Positions 7,813-16,709 of a stretch of DNA of 64,000 nt are shown here, one piece after another (position 1 is the first letter of the stretch; each line of letters opens with the position of its first letter). Made by a program: the position numbers and the translations under genes. Source of the DNA: Halpernia sp048269545 (GTDB lineage: Bacteria; Bacteroidota; Bacteroidia; Flavobacteriales; Weeksellaceae). The stretch spans positions 1-64,000 of the forward strand of contig NZ_JBLXIJ010000004.1 in assembly GCF_048269545.1 (NCBI RefSeq), written 5' to 3'. A model generated the notes under the pieces. It was given only the letters and a program-made list of their open reading frames with translations. It made no database searches and was not told the DNA's origin.

Positions 7813-9741
7813 ATGAAAAACATCAGAATACAAGAGATTTTCGCACTAATCTACCGAATTTTTTTAGCATTTTTCTTCTATCAAATAGCAAGATTTTTGT
7901 TTTGGTTTTTTAATAAAGATTTAATAAAAGTAGATTCTGTTTCAGATTATTTAAATATTTCATTTCACGGTTTTGCGTTTGATACCACTGCGATTTTATA
8001 TGTGAATGCCCTTTTTATTTTACTGAGTTTAATTCCGATTCTTATCAATACTAAAAAACAGTATCAAACTTTTCTTTTTTACCTTTATTTCATTACAAAT
8101 GGAATTGCGTATTCTCTGAACTTTGGCGATTTTATTTATTATAAATTTTCTCAAGCCCGATTAACTTCCGCTGCAATTGATGTTTCGCAACATGAAAACA
8201 ATTTAGGAAAAGTTTTTTTTAATGCCATAATTGACCATCCTTTTGTTCTAATTTGGTTTGTAATTTTAATAATTCTTTGGATTTTTCTTTACAAAAAAGT
8301 GAAAGTTAAAGAACAAAAACCACGAGTTTTATGGATTTATTTTGTTTCATCAATCGTTACTTTACTCCTTGTTGCAACTTTAGTCGTTGGAGGAATTCGT
8401 GGAGATTTTAAACATTCAACACGCCCCATAAATTTAGTTGATGCAAACCGATATGTGAAAAATCCACTACAAGCAAACATTGTTTTAAACAGCGTTTTCT
8501 CATTTTTTCGGACCATAAATACAAATAATTTTAAGGAAGTTCATTTTGTGGATCAGAAATTTATTGATGAAAATATTAAATCAGAAAAGATTTATATTCG
8601 AGAAAATGCAGAACCAAAACCGAATGTGGTGATTTTTATTCTTGAAAGTTTCGCAAAAGAATATTCTGGAGCTTTTAATAAAAATACAAAAATTAAAAAT
8701 TTTGTTTCTTACACTCCTTTTTTTGATAGTTTGGCGACGCAAAGTTTAATTGCAACAGATGCTTTTGCAAACGGAAGACAATCCATTCATGCGATGAGTT
8801 CAGTTTTAGCAGGAATTCCAAGTTTGACGGATGCTTTTACAAGTTCTCCATATTCTAATCAAAAAATACAATCTATTGTTTCGGTTTCAAATGAAATGGG
8901 ATATGACACTTCGTTTTTTCATGGCGCCGCAAATGGTTCAATGGGATTTTTGGGATTTGGAAATATTTTAGGATTTAAACATTATTACGGAAAAACAGAA
9001 TACAATAATGACAAAGATTTTGATGGAATTTGGGGAATTTGGGACGAACCTTTTTTTCAGTATTTCGCCAAAACATTAGATCAAAAAAAATCTCCTTTTA
9101 TGGCGACTTTATTTTCAGTTTCTTCGCACGATCCGTTTAAAGTTCCAGAAAAATATAAAGGAAAATTTAGAAAAGGACCTTTGGAAATTGATGAACCAAT
9201 TGGTTATACAGATTATTCTCTAAAAAAATTCTTTGAAACCGCTAAAAAAATGCCGTGGTATAAAAATACTATTTTCGTTTTAGTGGCGGATCACACCAAT
9301 CAAATTTATTATCCAGAATATCAAAAAGCAATGAATAGATTTGCAATTCCAATTTTGTTTTTTTCGCCAAATCCTAAATATAATTTAAAAGGAGAATTCA
9401 CGCAACCAGCTCAACAAATTGATATTTATCCAACTTTGGTAGATTTAATGGGTTACAATAAACCGTTTAGAAGTTGGGGTAGAAGTTTGGTTTCTGAAAA
9501 AAATGAACAACCAATTATTGTCAATTCTAATGGAACTTTGGAGCAGTTTATGATTGGAAATTATATTTATTTATTTAATGGAAAAGATTTCACGGGGATT
9601 TATCATAAAGAAGATTTAGGATTAGATAAAAATGTAATGAACAGTGAAAGAAATGCAGAAACTGAAAAAGGAAAGTTAATAGCAAAAGCGTGGTATCAAG
9701 ATTATATGAATCGTGTTATTAATAAAAAATTGAATAAATAG
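7813..9741 (+). CDS. LTA synthase family sulfatase-fold membrane enzyme
   Basis: 642 residues. Five predicted membrane helices occupy about residues 1-200, followed by a large periplasmic alkaline-phosphatase/sulfatase domain. Visible parts of the active site include NVVIFILESFAKEY (metal-binding Glu), ANGRQSIHAMSSVLAGIPS (nucleophile region), GIWDEPFF, SSHDPF and LVADHTN. In LtaS the nucleophile is Thr; here a Ser appears to stand in that region. Gram-negative relatives transfer phosphoglycerol or phosphoethanolamine to envelope glycans or lipids, and no lipoteichoic acid is expected here. Family is secure, substrate unknown. It has its own promoter. Confidence 0.85.
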   Translation: MKNIRIQEIFALIYRIFLAFFFYQIARFLFWFFNKDLIKVDSVSDYLNISFHGFAFDTTAILYVNALFILLSLIPILINTKKQYQTFLFYLYFITNGIAYSLNFGDFIYYKFSQARLTSAAIDVSQHENNLGKVFFNAIIDHPFVLIWFVILIILWIFLYKKVKVKEQKPRVLWIYFVSSIVTLLLVATLVVGGIRGDFKHSTRPINLVDANRYVKNPLQANIVLNSVFSFFRTINTNNFKEVHFVDQKFIDENIKSEKIYIRENAEPKPNVVIFILESFAKEYSGAFNKNTKIKNFVSYTPFFDSLATQSLIATDAFANGRQSIHAMSSVLAGIPSLTDAFTSSPYSNQKIQSIVSVSNEMGYDTSFFHGAANGSMGFLGFGNILGFKHYYGKTEYNNDKDFDGIWGIWDEPFFQYFAKTLDQKKSPFMATLFSVSSHDPFKVPEKYKGKFRKGPLEIDEPIGYTDYSLKKFFETAKKMPWYKNTIFVLVADHTNQIYYPEYQKAMNRFAIPILFFSPNPKYNLKGEFTQPAQQIDIYPTLVDLMGYNKPFRSWGRSLVSEKNEQPIIVNSNGTLEQFMIGNYIYLFNGKDFTGIYHKEDLGLDKNVMNSERNAETEKGKLIAKAWYQDYMNRVINKKLNK

Positions 9742-9878
9742 ATTTTTTAATTTAAATATTCACTTTAAATATAGAAATTTGGTATCGCATTTGTAAAGTA
9801 TGTTATGAATAATTAAAAATTTGGTGTTTAACTTTTTTTAATTACTTTTATCCAATATAAAATTTAAATAATTTAAAA

Positions 9879-10298
9879 ATGAAAAAAATAGTATTCGCAA
9901 CATTAGCTTTATTCTACAGCGTTTTGTCTTACGCTCAAATTGAAGGAAAATGGAAAACCATAGATGATGAAACTGGAAAAGCAAAATCAATCGTAGAAAT
10001 TTACAAAAAAGCAGACGGAAAATATTATGGAAAAGTCAGCCAACTCCTTATAAAACCAGAAAATAATAACTGTGTTAATTGTAAAGACGATCGTAAAAAT
10101 AAACCTATTTTAGGATTAGAAATTATCCGTGGTTTATCCAAAGACGGAAATGATTTTGATGGCGGAACAATTACAGATCCAAAAAATGGTAAAACCTATA
10201 AATGTACTATTTCACGAGACGGAGATAAGTTAAATGTACGTGGCTACATTGGTTTTTCTCTACTTGGAAGAACACAAACTTGGATGAAAGTAGATTAA
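9879..10298 (+). CDS. Secreted DUF2147 domain protein
   Basis: 139 residues. A signal peptide (about 1-19, cleaved after SYA) is followed by a DUF2147 domain starting IEGKWKTIDDETGKAKSIVEIY. A CVNC pair lies near residue 66. The C-terminal pattern GDKLNVRGYIGFSLLGRTQTWMKV is characteristic. The domain is a small lipocalin-like beta barrel predicted to act in the periplasm; its ligand is unknown. It is monocistronic with a strong terminator. Confidence 0.85.
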   Translation: MKKIVFATLALFYSVLSYAQIEGKWKTIDDETGKAKSIVEIYKKADGKYYGKVSQLLIKPENNNCVNCKDDRKNKPILGLEIIRGLSKDGNDFDGGTITDPKNGKTYKCTISRDGDKLNVRGYIGFSLLGRTQTWMKVD

Positions 10299-10320
10299 AA
10301 TTATTTTTTAAAACATAAAA

Positions 10321-10347
10321 GCAACTTAGAACTAAGTTGCTTTTTTT
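10321..10347 (+). terminator. Terminator of the DUF2147 gene
   Basis: GCAACTTA (10321-10328) and TAAGTTGC (10333-10340) form a perfect stem with a four-base loop, followed by seven T. Confidence 0.85.
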
Positions 10348-10499
10348 GTTTTTAATTTCCAGAATAATTTAATTAAAAATAACTATTTTTGTACCTTAAT
10401 TGTTCAAAATACTATGAAATCGCCTTTAACAAATTTGCAAAAAACACTTATGAAATTATGCGATTGCATTTGACCTTTTAAAACAATAAATAACTACAT

Positions 10500-11483
10500 A
10501 TGAAAGAATATACATTTCGCGAAGTAATTTGCCAAGCGATGAGCGAAGAAATGCGTAAAGATGAATCCATTTATTTAATGGGAGAAGAAGTAGCAGAATA
10601 TAATGGCGCTTATAAAGCTTCAAAAGGAATGCTCGCTGAATTTGGTGAAAAACGTGTAATTGATACACCCATTGCGGAACTAGGTTTTACAGGAATTGCG
10701 GTTGGTTCTGCAATGAATGGCAATCGACCAATTGTAGAATATATGACGTTTAATTTCTGCTTAGTTGGAATTGATCAAATAATTAATAACGCGGCAAAAA
10801 TTCGCCAAATGAGCGGTGGACAATGGAATTGCCCAATTGTTTTCCGTGGTCCTACTGCTTCTGCGGGACAATTAGGAGCGACACATTCACAAGCTTTGGA
10901 AAGCTGGTTTGCAAATATTCCTGGTTTAAAAGTAGTGGTTCCTTCAAATTGTTATGACGCAAAAGGGTTATTAAAATCAGCAATTCAAGATAATGATCCT
11001 GTAATATTTATGGAATCTGAGCAAATGTATGGTGATAAAATGGAAATTCCCGAAGAAGAATATTATCTTCCAATTGGAAAAGCAGATATTAAAAAAGAAG
11101 GAAAAGATGTAACTTTGGTTTCTTTTGGTAAAATCATGAAATTGGCTTTGCAAGCTGCGCAAGAGTTAGAAAAAGAAGGAATTTCTGTGGAAGTTATAGA
11201 TTTAAGAACAGTTCGTCCATTAGATTATGATACGGTTTTAGAATCTGTGAAAAAAACCAATCGATTGGTAATTTTAGAAGAAGCGTGGCCGTTCGGATCA
11301 GTTGCATCAGAAATAACTTATATGGTTCAGCAAAAGGCTTTTGATTTTCTGGATGCTCCGATTAAAAGAATTACTACACCAGATGCACCTGCTCCTTATT
11401 CTTCAGAATTATTTGATGAATGGTTTCCCAAGTTAGAAAAAGTAAAAGAAGAAATAAAAAATGCATTATATATTAAAGCATAA
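10500..11483 (+). CDS. pdhB: Pyruvate dehydrogenase E1 component, beta subunit
   Basis: 327 residues, the normal length of an E1 beta subunit. The thiamine-diphosphate-binding fold opens with EYTFREVICQAMSEEMRKDESIYLMGEEVAEYNGAYKAS. It continues with RVIDTPIAELGFTGIAVGSAMNG and FRGPTASAGQLGATHSQ. The transketolase C-terminal domain begins near residue 195 (DVTLVSFGKIM). With the alpha subunit it decarboxylates pyruvate to feed acetyl-CoA synthesis. No alpha subunit or E2 gene lies next to it, so the complex is encoded at scattered loci, as in many Flavobacteriia. A related 2-oxoacid substrate cannot be fully excluded. Confidence 0.88.
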   Translation: MKEYTFREVICQAMSEEMRKDESIYLMGEEVAEYNGAYKASKGMLAEFGEKRVIDTPIAELGFTGIAVGSAMNGNRPIVEYMTFNFCLVGIDQIINNAAKIRQMSGGQWNCPIVFRGPTASAGQLGATHSQALESWFANIPGLKVVVPSNCYDAKGLLKSAIQDNDPVIFMESEQMYGDKMEIPEEEYYLPIGKADIKKEGKDVTLVSFGKIMKLALQAAQELEKEGISVEVIDLRTVRPLDYDTVLESVKKTNRLVILEEAWPFGSVASEITYMVQQKAFDFLDAPIKRITTPDAPAPYSSELFDEWFPKLEKVKEEIKNALYIKA

Positions 11484-11490
11484 ATTTTAA

Positions 11491-11513
11491 AACTCCCATT
11501 TGGGAGTTTTTTT
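11491..11513 (+). terminator. Terminator of pdhB
   Basis: AACTCCC (11491-11497) and GGGAGTT (11502-11508) enclose a four-base loop and are followed by a run of T. Confidence 0.8.
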
Positions 11514-11538
11514 ATGACTTGATTATTTTTTTTTACTT

Positions 11539-11546
11539 TACATTTG
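11539..11546 (+). promoter_or_regulatory. -7 box of kup
   Basis: TACATTTG fits TAnnTTTG and ends 17 bases before the ATG at 11564. It also shows that a possible TTG start at 11519 would lie upstream of the transcript and is not used. Confidence 0.6.
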
Positions 11547-11563
11547 CACATATTTTTATCAAT

Positions 11564-13552
11564 ATGTCGCAAGATTTAATGAGCCATTTAAACACTAAAA
11601 AACTAACTGCTATTGGAGTTTTAGTTTCTTTAGGAATTGTTTTTGGAGATATTGGAACTTCACCACTTTATGTGATGAAAGCCATTGTAAATGCACGAAC
11701 TGATGTTGCAAATATGCCGTTTGATCAATATATTGAAGGCGCACTGTCTTGTATTATTTGGACGCTTACTTTACAAACTACCGTAAAATATGTTTTTATT
11801 GCACTTCGTGCAGACAATAAAGGTGAAGGTGGAATTTTAGCACTTTTTTCTTTAGTAAAAAATATTAAAAAAGGTTGGCTTTATCTCATTGCCATAATTG
11901 GAGCATCTGCTTTGGTTGCAGATGGAGTTATTACACCTTCATTAACAGTAATATCTGCAATTGAAGGTTTGCAAATTTATAATCCACAAACGCCAGTTGT
12001 TCTTATAACTTGCATTATTTTATTTGTGATTTTTGGCGTTCAACAATTTGGAACTAATTCTATTGGGAAATTATTTGGACCAGTTATGGTCGTTTGGTTT
12101 CTAGTTTTAGGCGGTTTGGGATTATCTCATTTGGTGGATAATTTTACAATTTTAAAATCATTTAATCCTTATTATGCTTACAGATTAATTGTGCATTCAC
12201 CGAGCGCCATAATTATTTTGGGAGCCGTTTTTCTTTGTACAACAGGTGCAGAAGCTTTGTATTCGGATCTTGGACATTGCGGCGCAAAAAATATAAGAGT
12301 GAGTTGGATTTTTGTAAAAACAATGTTGATTTTAAATTACCTGGGACAAGGCGCATGGATTTTAAAAAATTATGATGCAGTTCACAGCGGTGGAATAAAT
12401 CCTTTTTTTGGTGTAATGCCGGAATGGATGCTAATTCCTGGAATTGTAATTGCAACAGCCGCCGCCATTATTGCAAGTCAAGCTTTAATTACAGGTTCAT
12501 TCACTATTTTTTCTGAAGCCATGTCGCTCAATTTTTGGCCAAATCAAGAAATAGATTATCCTTCTGGTGTAAAAGGTCAAATGTATATTCCAAACATCAA
12601 TTGGGGACTTCTGGTATTTTGTTTAATTGTGGTTTTACATTTTCAGCAGTCGGGAAAAATGGAAGCCGCTTATGGATTATCAATTACCATTACAATGTTA
12701 ATGACAACTGTTTTACTAGGATATTGGTTGTTAAAAAAGCGAGTGAATAAATTTTTAATTCTTGCTTTTGGAATTGTTTATTTATCCATAGAACTTGGAT
12801 TTTTTGGTGCAAATATTATCAAATTTTTCGAAGGCGGTTGGATTACCATAGTTTTAGCAGGTTTTATAGGAGTTTGTATGTTTGCTTGGTATAATGGAAG
12901 ACTTATTAAAACGAGATTTATAAAATTCGTCAATCTTAAAGATTATATTTCTACCATAAAAGATATGAAATTAGATGAATCTATTCCAAAATTTGCAACT
13001 AATTTGGCTTTTTTCAGTCGTGCAAAAAGAGAAAGTGAAGTAGAATCAAAAATCATTTATTCCATTATTCGTTCTCAACCGAAAAGAGCAGATCATTATT
13101 TTATTTTAAATATCATTAATCAAGAAGATCCATATACTTTTAAATATAATGTTGATGAAATTTTACCAGGAACCATTTATAAAGTTAATTTCTTGCTCGG
13201 TTTTAAAGTAGATCGAAAAATTAACGACTATTTTCATCAAGTTTTAGAAGATTTAATGAAAGATGAAACGCTTCCTTCACGCAGTCCACATCCATCTTTA
13301 AGAGATCATAATATTCCTCCAGACCTTAAATATGTCATTATTGATAATGTTTATATTAATGAATATCTTCTTACCATTAAAGAGAAAATCATTTTAAATA
13401 TTTATAACTTTGTAAAATATATTGGAAGCACAGATTTTAAATCTTATGGCGTTTCATCGCACAATGTAGTTGTAGAATCTGCTCCAATTTTAGATTTTAA
13501 TGATAATCGCAAAAAAATTCAGCAAACAGAATTTAAACATTTTGATTCTTAA
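11564..13552 (+). CDS. kup: Kup-type low-affinity potassium transporter
   Basis: 662 residues from the ATG placed behind the -7 box. The N-terminus contains the Kup signature GIVFGDIGTSPLYVMKAI near residues 24-41. Twelve membrane segments follow to about residue 430, with GGILALFSLVK and LYSDLGHCGAKNIR motifs. The C-terminal cytoplasmic domain (about 440-662) is typical. The protein imports K+, probably by H+ symport, across the inner membrane. It is a single gene between its promoter and the fur promoter. Confidence 0.93.
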   Translation: MSQDLMSHLNTKKLTAIGVLVSLGIVFGDIGTSPLYVMKAIVNARTDVANMPFDQYIEGALSCIIWTLTLQTTVKYVFIALRADNKGEGGILALFSLVKNIKKGWLYLIAIIGASALVADGVITPSLTVISAIEGLQIYNPQTPVVLITCIILFVIFGVQQFGTNSIGKLFGPVMVVWFLVLGGLGLSHLVDNFTILKSFNPYYAYRLIVHSPSAIIILGAVFLCTTGAEALYSDLGHCGAKNIRVSWIFVKTMLILNYLGQGAWILKNYDAVHSGGINPFFGVMPEWMLIPGIVIATAAAIIASQALITGSFTIFSEAMSLNFWPNQEIDYPSGVKGQMYIPNINWGLLVFCLIVVLHFQQSGKMEAAYGLSITITMLMTTVLLGYWLLKKRVNKFLILAFGIVYLSIELGFFGANIIKFFEGGWITIVLAGFIGVCMFAWYNGRLIKTRFIKFVNLKDYISTIKDMKLDESIPKFATNLAFFSRAKRESEVESKIIYSIIRSQPKRADHYFILNIINQEDPYTFKYNVDEILPGTIYKVNFLLGFKVDRKINDYFHQVLEDLMKDETLPSRSPHPSLRDHNIPPDLKYVIIDNVYINEYLLTIKEKIILNIYNFVKYIGSTDFKSYGVSSHNVVVESAPILDFNDNRKKIQQTEFKHFDS

Positions 13553-13582
13553 ATCTTGACTTTTCAATTGCAAATAATTCAT

Positions 13583-13590
13583 TAAATTTG
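13583..13590 (+). promoter_or_regulatory. -7 box of the fur-ostA unit
   Basis: TAAATTTG ends 12 bases before the ATG at 13603, giving a leader of only a few bases. A TTG at 13588 lies inside this box and so is not the start codon. Confidence 0.55.
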
Positions 13591-13602
13591 ATTATTAATA
13601 TT

Positions 13603-14082
13603 ATGATGAACGATACGCAAAAGGAACACAATCACAAAGTTATAAAAGAAGTTTTAAAACAGTATTTAATGGAAAAAGGCTTTAGAAATACGCCTGAACG
13701 TTATACTATTTTAGATGAAATTTATGAAATGGACCACCATTTTAATGTGGATGATTTGTATTTATTAATGATGCAGAAAAAATACCACGTTAGTAAAGCT
13801 ACAATCTACAACACCATTGAAATTTTTCTTGATGCAGGTTTAGTCCGAAAACACCAATTTGGCGAAAAAACATTAACCTCTTCTTCTTACGAAAAATCTT
13901 ATTTCGATAAACAACACGATCATCTCGTGATATATAAAACAGGTTCTGATAAAGAGATTGAAGAGATTGTAGAATTTTGCGATCCTCGAATTCAAAGTAT
14001 TAAAGATTCCATCGAAGAAGTTTTTGGCGTTAATATTGATACCCATTCACTTTATTTTTACGGTTACAAGAAACCCAATTAA
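13603..14082 (+). CDS. fur: Fur family transcriptional regulator
   Basis: 159 residues. An N-terminal winged helix is followed by the dimerisation domain. The DNA-recognition helix is in YHVSKATIYNTIEIFLDAGLVRK. Metal-site residues typical of Fur are in MDHHFNVDDLYLLM and DKQHDHLVIY. The usual CxxC pairs of zinc-bound Fur are absent, as in several Bacteroidota Fur proteins, so iron, peroxide or zinc sensing cannot be distinguished. It overlaps the next gene by one base (TAATG), indicating translational coupling with the LPS-related OstA-like protein. Confidence 0.88.
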   Translation: MMNDTQKEHNHKVIKEVLKQYLMEKGFRNTPERYTILDEIYEMDHHFNVDDLYLLMMQKKYHVSKATIYNTIEIFLDAGLVRKHQFGEKTLTSSSYEKSYFDKQHDHLVIYKTGSDKEIEEIVEFCDPRIQSIKDSIEEVFGVNIDTHSLYFYGYKKPN

Positions 14083-15821
14083 TGAGAATTTTTCTAATAT
14101 TTTTTCTTTTTTTTTCAATTAATATTTTTGCGCAAGTAGATTTAATTAATCCCAAACAAGCTGCACCAAAAGATCCTTTTTTTAATAAAACTGTAGATCC
14201 GAAAGCACAGCCAACGGAAAAAATAAAACTCATACATTCAGATTTTTTCTCAAAAAATCCTGCGGAATATGACGGAAATCCATATTTTTCAGGCAATGTT
14301 CAATTTAATCATCAAGGCTCCGTTTTAACCGCAGATCGCGTTATTTTTTATAAAGAAGATAATTTTGTAAAAGCCATTGGAAACGTAGTTTTAATAACTT
14401 CAGATGGCAATAGAATTACCGCCGAAGAAATGGAATACGATGGAAATACGCAACGTGGAATTGCTCGTAAAAACGTCGTTCTCACAGATCCGAAACAAAC
14501 CATTAGAACACAAACTTTATATTATGACCGGGTTTCAAATCTTGCATATTTTAACACAGGGGGTACAATTACAGACGGACAAAACGTGATGTACACTAAT
14601 TCTGCAACTTATGATTTAACCACTTCAATTATAGATTTTGTCGGCAATGTAAAAATTGATAACGCAGAATATCGTGTGGAAGGAAATAAAATAAAACAGA
14701 ATCAAAATACAAATACTGCAGAATTTTCTGGGCCAACTTATATTATCAATAAAAAAAATTCTGCCAATTATATCTACACAGAAAATGGAACTTACCAAAT
14801 GACTCAGAAAGAAGTTTATTTGAATAAAAATTCTAAAATTTTCTACAATGGTAAAATCTTAACTGGAGATAAAATGTATTTCAACCAAAATACAGGTTTT
14901 GGAACTTCAAAAGGAAATGTAAAATTAGATGATCCCAAAGAAAATCGCTTCGTAAAAGGCGGTTACGGAGAAATTTATCAGTTTAAAGATTCTGCAATGG
15001 TTACGGATAAACCTTACGCAGTAAAAATTTTAAAAAATGATTCTATTTATTTTTCTGCCGAAAAAATCCTCACTTATCAAAAACCAGATTCAAATTCAAT
15101 TAAAAAAAGTTTTCTTCGAGCTTATAAAAAAGGTCGGCTTTTTAAATCGAATGCACAAGCAAGAGCAGATTCTATCAGTTTTAATGAAACCGATGGAATT
15201 ATGCATTTAAACGGCGCACCAATTCTTTGGAGTGGTGCAAAACAAGTTACAGGCGATAAAATTGATGTTTTCTTTGATACTAAAAAAGAATTTATAGATT
15301 CTCTAAAAGTCATTGGAAACGCTTTCGTTATTAGCAAAGCAGATTCTTTAAATTTAAAAGATGAATTTAACCAAATCAAAGGAAAATTAATTACAGTTTA
15401 TTACAAACAGAACGAAGTAAAACTCGCAAAAGTGATCGGAAATACACAAGCCATAACTTACGCAGATTCTCAAAATGAAAAGACAAAAGAGCTTGAGAGA
15501 ATTGGCGTTGCACTCTCCACTTGTGGCACTATTGAAGCTGATTTCACGAATCAAAAAATTCAAATTATTTCCTGTAATATTGGTGCAAATTCAGACATTT
15601 ATCCGATGAGTAAAATTTCTAAAAAGCAAAGATTTTTCCCGGATTTTAATTGGAATACAAAAGACAGGCTTCTGAAATGGCAAGATATTTTTAAAGATTC
15701 ACCCAATAATCCAGAAATTATTTACACTTCAGATGATTCTATTTATCAAAAAGCTGAAGCAGAACGGAAAAAAATTGAAGAGAAAAATAAACCGAAGGAA
15801 ATTAAACGAGAGCATCGGTAA
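14082..15821 (+). CDS. OstA/LptA-like LPS transport protein
   Basis: 579 residues. A signal peptide (about 1-17, cleaved near IFA-QVD) precedes several repeats of the OstA/LptA beta-jellyroll type. Examples are YFSGNVQFNHQGSVLTADRVIFY, FVKAIGNVVLITSDGNRITA and IIDFVGNVKIDNAEYRVEG. Such domains form a periplasmic bridge carrying lipopolysaccharide to the outer membrane. It is far longer than E. coli LptA (about 185 residues). It may combine LptA-like and N-terminal LptD-like roles, which is usual in Bacteroidota. It is translationally coupled to fur. Confidence 0.82.
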   Translation: MRIFLIFFLFFSINIFAQVDLINPKQAAPKDPFFNKTVDPKAQPTEKIKLIHSDFFSKNPAEYDGNPYFSGNVQFNHQGSVLTADRVIFYKEDNFVKAIGNVVLITSDGNRITAEEMEYDGNTQRGIARKNVVLTDPKQTIRTQTLYYDRVSNLAYFNTGGTITDGQNVMYTNSATYDLTTSIIDFVGNVKIDNAEYRVEGNKIKQNQNTNTAEFSGPTYIINKKNSANYIYTENGTYQMTQKEVYLNKNSKIFYNGKILTGDKMYFNQNTGFGTSKGNVKLDDPKENRFVKGGYGEIYQFKDSAMVTDKPYAVKILKNDSIYFSAEKILTYQKPDSNSIKKSFLRAYKKGRLFKSNAQARADSISFNETDGIMHLNGAPILWSGAKQVTGDKIDVFFDTKKEFIDSLKVIGNAFVISKADSLNLKDEFNQIKGKLITVYYKQNEVKLAKVIGNTQAITYADSQNEKTKELERIGVALSTCGTIEADFTNQKIQIISCNIGANSDIYPMSKISKKQRFFPDFNWNTKDRLLKWQDIFKDSPNNPEIIYTSDDSIYQKAEAERKKIEEKNKPKEIKREHR

Positions 15822-15894
15822 ATTTTTTGTCGTTGAGAGCAAGGCGAAGTAATCCCAAACTTAAAAGTTTATTCTCAGATGATTTTAAACTTCC

Positions 15895-15939
15895 ACTTTG
15901 TCAAAGTTCTAAAGCGTAGAATCTTTACTTTGACAAAGT
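15895..15939. repeat. 45-bp palindromic repeat, copy 2
   Basis: ACTTTGTCAAAGT at 15895-15907 and ACTTTGACAAAGT at 15927-15939, with a 19-base spacer. The architecture is identical to copy 1. Confidence 0.75.
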
Positions 15940-16024
15940 TTAAAAACAAACTCTTTCAATTTTTTGGAAGAGTTTTGTCATTCTGTAAGAATCTCAACGG
16001 CTATTTTTAGATATTTGAAAAAAA

Positions 16025-16069
16025 ACTTTGTCAAAGTAACTACCACGGCTCGGAAAACTTTGACAAAGT
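16025..16069. repeat. 45-bp palindromic repeat, copy 3
   Basis: ACTTTGTCAAAGT at 16025-16037 and ACTTTGACAAAGT at 16057-16069, with a 19-base spacer of unrelated sequence. It lies just behind the stop of the reconstructed XRE pseudogene. Confidence 0.75.
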
Positions 16070-16081
16070 GAAAACTCACAC

Positions 16082-16459
16082 CTATTTCCGCAGCAAATTT
16101 ATTTCGTCTTTTAATACTTTTATTTGCTCTCTCAGATATTGTTTATCAGACTTTAGTTCTGTTATTTGCGCTTCACATTTCTTCAATGGCTATTTCTGAT
16201 AATTGAATTGAGGAGTGATGCTCCAAAGCAACACCACTACTTTGTTTGTCGTTATTTTGTACAACGGTTTCTGGAAACAAACTAATAATTGAAACCTCTA
16301 AAGCATTGGCAATTTTTTCTAATTTCTCTAAACTGGGAGAAACTTCGTCTCTTTCGTATTTTCTGTAAGTAGAAATATCAACACCGATCTCGCTTGCCAC
16401 AAATTCTGCACTTAATTTCTTTTCAGTTCTTTTGCTTTAAGACTATTGCCTATTTCCAT
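16082..16459 (-). pseudogene. XRE-type regulator broken by two single-base frameshifts
   Basis: The ATG at 16459 opens MEIGNSLKAK, then a run of four A (where five would keep frame) shifts the reading into a stop. The middle part (16400-16173) continues in the next frame as a helix-turn-helix XRE domain with VDISTYRKYERDEVSPSLEK. It ends at a stop after IAIEEM. Dropping one A there restores a frame that continues CEAQITELKSDKQYLREQIK to a stop at 16082, a short coiled-coil tail. Intact, it would be a typical Bacteroidota XRE regulator of about 120 residues. Either the gene has decayed or both shifts are homopolymer sequencing errors. Confidence 0.75.
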
Positions 16460-16709
16460 TTTTATCTCATTTTTATTTCTATAAAAGTATAAAAAAAGAA
16501 GACAACATAAAAACACAAAAATTGCGCATTTACGCACTAAAAAAGGGCGTTTTATTTTCGTAAATTAAAAACAACTACTTTACATTTGAAGTATTAAAAA
16601 TAATTATTAACTTTAATCCACCAAATCTAATTTATTTCTTTCTCAAAATTAAATTAAAATTTTCACGAACTTTGCAAAACTTTAAACCTTAAATAAAGTT
16701 TACTTTCTT
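16460..16709. other. Intergenic region upstream of the aminotransferase
   Basis: AT-rich, without an open frame of note. It holds the promoter region of the aminotransferase: GAACTTTG at 16667-16674 is a one-mismatch -7 box 35 bases before the ATG. The upstream region of the divergent XRE remnant is also here. Confidence 0.4.

Larger units (their letters stand above)
15822..16081. repeat. Intergenic block of palindromic repeats behind ostA
   Basis: No gene is visible. The block contains a fragment reading GTCGTTGAGAGCAAGGCGAA near 15829 (like common Bacteroidota REP words), two full copies of the 45-bp ACTTTGTCAAAGT element (15895-15939 and 16025-16069), and a short TTTGTCATT relic at 15974. 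It may act as a transcription end for ostA and the convergent regulator remnant. Confidence 0.65.

Noticed and set aside
11519..11563. Longer N-terminus for Kup from a TTG codon
   Set aside because: It would begin upstream of the -7 box at 11539-11546.
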